From Klebsormidium nitens (Eukaryota; Streptophyta; Klebsormidiophyceae; Klebsormidiales; Klebsormidiaceae), in assembly GCA_000708835.1 (NCBI GenBank), contig DF237115.1, forward strand, positions 62,001 through 126,000: 64,000 bases of DNA, given 5' to 3'. Below are positions 59,907 to 64,000 of this stretch, in pieces (the stretch's first letter is position 1; each line of letters opens with the position of its first letter). The notes under the pieces were generated by a model, which worked only from the letters and a program-made list of their open reading frames with translations, made no database searches and was not told the DNA's origin. The translations under genes and the position numbers were made by a program.

Positions 59907-62900
59907 TCAGCCGAGGGGTTCTCTCCGCAAGCGCTTCATTTCGGCGGATAACATGCCCATGGAGACCCGCGCAGGGCTCAGCGAGGGCCCCCCGCCCTCC
60001 ACACGCAGCGTCCCGTTCAAGTAGGCCAACTCGCGCAGTTGAGCTTTCTTGACTTGGTCGTTGCTCTCGTCCTGCACAAACGCAGAGGTTGTTTGAGGAT
60101 GATTGCTTGACCTCCGGAATGATAAGTAGACACTATCGGTTTGTCAAAAGCATCGAAACCAGGGCAGGCCTGATCGATCTTCGGTGAACGTCGCAGTAAT
60201 AGCCAACATGAAATTTCCAGTTGAGAGAGGACACAGTACGATGCAGACATTACTGACGGCTCGACAAGTTCGTAAACGAGCTTCAGTCCGCACTCAAGAA
60301 GGAACAACTATTCAGCCCTCAAATGCTGGAACATTTACCACTGGCTTTGTTGAGTACGTGAAAGCAGAGATTCGCACGTGGCGCGACATGCTGACTGACT
60401 CCGAACCGAAACCCCAAGCAGTTATACTGAGATATGCCGCGAGGTATCCGCCGTCCCAGATTGACCCCCTTGATGGGTTCGCAGGCAATCTTCCTTCAAG
60501 GATCAACGCAACATACTGAAACAAAAGCCTGAAACTCACGACTGGCTTGATGAGTTCGTGAATGATCTCTACGGCCTGGCTCAGTTGTGCGTCCACGATG
60601 CCTAGCGGCATCTCAGCCTCGATGTGCACATGCAGCGGCTCCTTCAGGTGCTCGAACCCCGGCTTGTCCCGCATCTTCTCCTCCTGCGAAACCGGTGAGA
60701 CCGCGGTAAGATTAGGGGCTCAGATTTTCCTCCAGGCCTGACAGTGTTTAAGCGCAATCTGCGGCCGACCACGACCAGGGAACTTTTACTGTGACGCCTT
60801 AACGACTGAGTCTGGAGTTACAGCGGCCTTGAGGTGCTCGAAACCGGGCTTGTCCCGCATCTTACCCTCCTGCAAGATCAGGAAGGCCGCCGTAACGCTA
60901 GGAGCTGAAATCCGCCAGACGCTACAGCGTTCTGGCCGACCAAGACGTAAAATTCAGGACAGAATAGGTCGAGACTTCGGTTGTGGCCTGAGCTAGTCCC
61001 GCATCTTCTCCTCCGAAAACAAGAACAACATCGTCGGAGGAAATCGGGAACAGCATCGTAACATTAGGTCCCTCAACCGTCACAGCATCATATCCACGCA
61101 GCGGACGACCAAGGTATCCGGACCAATGATTCGTAACGCTTTCACGTAGCCCCACTTTCGGCGTTACAGCGTTCATAGCTGTATTGTCGAGCGGCAAGAA
61201 AAGCCGAAGGCAAGAGGACTCAATAACATTACTTTCCCGGCTTGTCCCGCTAAGTCTTCCACACGATCATTACATTTGCTTTGCGCTAAGGTCTAACGTT
61301 CTCCAGAGAATACGGCGTCCACCAGAATCCCACCAGAGGAACTCTTCGGGGTTTCATGCCCACGCAAAACTTCCAAGACCCTTGGTCGAAACTGGGCTGT
61401 CCGTCTCCCGTCCGGCACGAAAAAGATAAGGCTTTCTGAGGCTCACTCTAGCTCGTCTTTCCGATGCTGCAGTTCCTGATTACCCGTCAGCGCAGATTTT
61501 CCCACGGTCAGGAACAAAGACGCTGGTACTGTGGCCTCCGTAATCGGAACAGCCTATTACCAAGAAATGTTTAACAAAAGGCACTGTAACTCCAGCTCGC
61601 ATCTGGGCGCTCCGTGACTAACGTCCCGAGCCAGCCCAGAAAGACCTCGCCCAACCGGTGAACCGTTGAATCCGGTGAAGCGGTGAACCGGTGAACCATT
61701 GAATCCGGAAAACCCCTTTTGCACGGTAAGTTTGCTCGGGCCGGAGATCAAAAAAGTGGTGTCCGCGGAATATTGGCTCTTACATAGCTCCGTAAGGTCC
61801 TGGATTCGGTCCCTCTTACCTTTACTTGGTCCTTTATTGAGCCGCGCCCTCGTATCAGCACCTTGCAGCCGGTCCCCGCTTCTATCCGTTTCAACGAGTT
61901 GCCCCGCGGCCCCAGTATTCGCCCCACGAAGTTGTACTGCGGGGAAAAAGCGACACGTGTCAGGTCCGTAAAACAAAATTTGAACCTTCCTGGACTGTCT
62001 CGCAACCCAACTATCAGATGTCGGCCGAACAAAATCTTTTCCCTTATGTTTCTTCCAAAAATGAAAACATCGTGATGGGCTACTTGCCAAGCGAGACTTT
62101 TGACCTCCCGCCACCGTCTCACGGATCAAGGTTTTTGTGGCAAGGTCCGGTGCCTTCCAATCAATGAAAATTAAAGACGTCTTCACCAGACCGTACCTTC
62201 CTTCCGATGCAAACTGCTGACCAACCCCTCTCTGCCCTCGAGGGCAGAAACTTGTTTTCGACAGATGTCAATCAAGCAAAGGGCCTTTCTCGACCGCTTC
62301 AAGACGCACATTTACCAAAGCAGACCCGTCTTTCAATTCTCAAAAGGCATAGGTCACCTCCGCAGCTTTTCACTCGACCGCCACGGTTTCAGCCTTTCTC
62401 AAGGCATAATCTCCACAAAACGTCGGTTACTTCTCAGTACGTCTCTCCTCACCCGAATACATGGCTGCCAGATTGCAAGCCTTTCTCGACTATTGCAGCT
62501 AAAAGGAGGGTTCACTCTTGAGGTAAGACCTCTTGGAGTAAGACCTCACGTTCGATTACCTAAGGGTTCGTGCCAAAGCAGACTTGTATCCCGGACTGAG
62601 AAGCGGATGAACCCGCTCCTGAAGCACAACCTTACATTCGGATATTTGTCGACCGGAACTTCGACCTTCCTCGACCGTTTCACGACGGGCCCTTGGGCGA
62701 GCGAACCCTGAGAGGCGCTCCAGCCCATTCCGCTTGCGCCGCTAGGAGACGGGGCGCTCTGGTGCGGATAACCCTGCATATTGTTTTTCAATTCAAAAAG
62801 ATGCCCCATATGCCTGACAGGAACGAATCAAAGCAACGGTTACATACTCTGCGATTCGGATCACTTTTAGAAAATGATCAAATTGTCTCAAAAATGCAAA

Positions 62901-63850
62901 GCCGATGGCCAATCAATCAGAAAAGCCAGCGGAGACCCGAGTCTGGCCAGGCAGTGAGACACAATTTTGGGAGGTGGACCGTCTAAGAAGGCAGAAGACT
63001 TTGACGTGTGGTTCTCGACTTTAGAGGGAGCTAAGGAATGGGTCCTGGTGTTCTATGGAAGAAAAGCACCCGTTCAGGCCAACTTTGCATTCTACCATTT
63101 TCGCAGAAGATTCGCAGCATCGTCAGAGGCCCGAACAGAGTGTTCTGAGGACGCCTGATTGGCTTGTAACCGGCTGCCCGCTCAAAGGAAGACGGCTCTT
63201 AAGACAAAGTCGACAGCTTTGAGGTGTACGATGAAGCTGTCACCAGAAATTGACAGGTGTCCAAAGCTCCTCACCTCTGGCGACATTGCGGGCCAGTTAG
63301 TTGGGGAGTCAGGGGTGCGAGGGGTTCCGGGGGAGGGGTATGCGGCACCAAAAGACGACTGACGACTAAGGACGCTATCTAGGGTCAGGGAGTCGGTGTC
63401 AAACAAGGAGGCGCTCTCAGCTACTCGGGCGATTTCTGCGCACAAGAAAAGTCATGCGATTTGGGTCAGGAGAAGACATTGGGAAAGGGATCTGGACGCA
63501 ATCCTGGGGCTAACTGCGCACAAAAACCAAAGGGGATCTCAGGCCTTAGGCTCTGAAACAAGCGTGAAGACGCAGAGTCGAGCAGAGAGCCACTGGGAGT
63601 TGGAAATAAGCAGCAGTCTTCCAGGCAGAGTTTTTAAAAGCATCTGGGCACCCAGCCATGGCGAAGCAGATTTAGAGTTGGAATTTATTTCGCTCATCCC
63701 CTGTGTCCATTTCAGAGTACTCGTTGTCCAGAGTGGGCGCGGAGGGAATCAACAATATGCTTACCTTGCTGCAACAGCCTACTGCAGTTTGGTAGCACCT
63801 CTACAAAGGGCGCCAACTTCTGCCGTTCAAGAAGCAAAATAGCAAGGTAC
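59907..63850 (-). CDS. STAR/Quaking-type KH-domain RNA-binding protein, 5' partial
   Basis: Exons (minus): 63850-63765, 63435-63275, 62773-62636, 61936-61820, 60683-60540, 60071-59907 (TGA), joined in consistent phases; 269 residues are visible. The first exon with the initiator is beyond the right edge or unrecognised in 63851-64000. Domain order is QUA1-like dimerisation segment ([23 protein letters not shown]), a Ser/Pro-rich linker ([15 protein letters not shown]), the KH domain from [11 protein letters not shown] through [20 protein letters not shown] with GPRG as the GxxG loop, RGRGSIKD, and [19 protein letters not shown], then QUA2-like [13 protein letters not shown]. This is the plant STAR family (Arabidopsis KH proteins similar to Quaking), which binds single-stranded RNA and acts in splicing or mRNA fate. 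The length is close to the usual ~280 aa. Confidence 0.88.
60683..61253 (-). repeat. decayed copies of the 60683 exon start in the STAR/KH gene
   Basis: The exon at 60683 begins [14 protein letters not shown]. Upstream copies: near 60869 (minus: cttgcag|gag, then [12 protein letters not shown], close to intact), near 61015-60994 (eight-codon remnant, acceptor lost) and near 61250-61225 (short remnant). None has a donor. Confidence 0.8.
61655..61715. repeat. short intronic minisatellite in the STAR/KH gene
   Basis: Units related to ggtgaaccgttgaatccg recur about four times within 60 bp of intron between the two central KH exons. Confidence 0.7.
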
Positions 63851-64000
63851 CTGGACGTGAAAAGAAACACATTCAGGGGACGTTTCAAGTTGGCAACCTT
63901 GTAGACAAGGGATGTAGACAGATTCCTTGTTGAAGCGTTCAATAGGAGTTACAAGACCAGAGGCAAGTGCCCTGCAAACAAACATGAGACACTAGTGGTG
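63851..64000 (-). other. intron or unresolved 5' part of the STAR/KH gene
   Basis: The minus strand ends in the acceptor cacgtccag at 63853-63851. A second acceptor-like tttgtttgcag occurs near 63970, but no N-terminal STAR sequence with an initiator can be identified before the window ends. Confidence 0.4.

Overview
The window is nuclear DNA from a green-lineage eukaryote. The evidence is a plant-type XEG113-like arabinosyltransferase, a plant-type STAR/KH RNA-binding protein, eukaryotic ribosomal protein eL28, and GC-rich short exons separated by GT-AG introns of about 0.2 to 2 kb. A streptophyte alga (Klebsormidium-like) is my best guess, but the sequence does not prove the taxon. Nearly all genes below were assembled by hand from exon homology and splice phase; the full exon sums of the two largest genes are multiples of three.

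Layout, left to right. (1) 514-8996 (+): secreted phytase-like (esterase-like activity of phytase, PF13449 type) protein with a cysteine-rich tail; its first exon lies off the left edge. (2) 12178-20029 (+): tandem paralogue of the same gene with signal peptide, but two frame breaks. (3) 22622-23878 (+): single-exon two-pass membrane protein with a large ectodomain. (4) 35518-26501 (-): XEG113-like GT77 glycosyltransferase, 11 exons, 1076 aa, with an unusual 464-codon exon. (5) 36703-39326 (+): ribosomal protein eL28, two exons, divergent from (4). (6) 42139-40481 (-): decayed F-box gene. (7) 43718-44497 (+): intronless, bacterial-looking two-domain VOC/glyoxalase-like protein. (8) 57995-46180 (-): secreted phosphodiester glycosidase of the NAGPA (uncovering enzyme) family with an array of cysteine-rich tail exons. 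(9) 63850-59907 (-): STAR/Quaking-type KH protein, 5' end off the right edge.

Two themes stand out. First, the phytase-like genes and the NAGPA-like gene have unrelated catalytic domains but carry the same C-terminal six-cysteine module, C-x9-C-x9-CC-x3-C-x9-C, with a phase-0 intron at the same place inside it. Both proteins appear secreted, so they may act at the same extracellular site on phosphate esters and diesters. Second, introns of five genes are full of tandem partial copies of exon edges. Copies of an exon start (with its acceptor AG) lie upstream of the intact exon; copies of an exon end (with its donor GT) lie downstream; stop-codon regions are copied into the 3' flank. This explains most of the odd short ORFs and repeats in the window.

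I recognised no transposon, tRNA, rRNA or CRISPR array. Intergenic stretches are comparatively AT-rich and mostly featureless.
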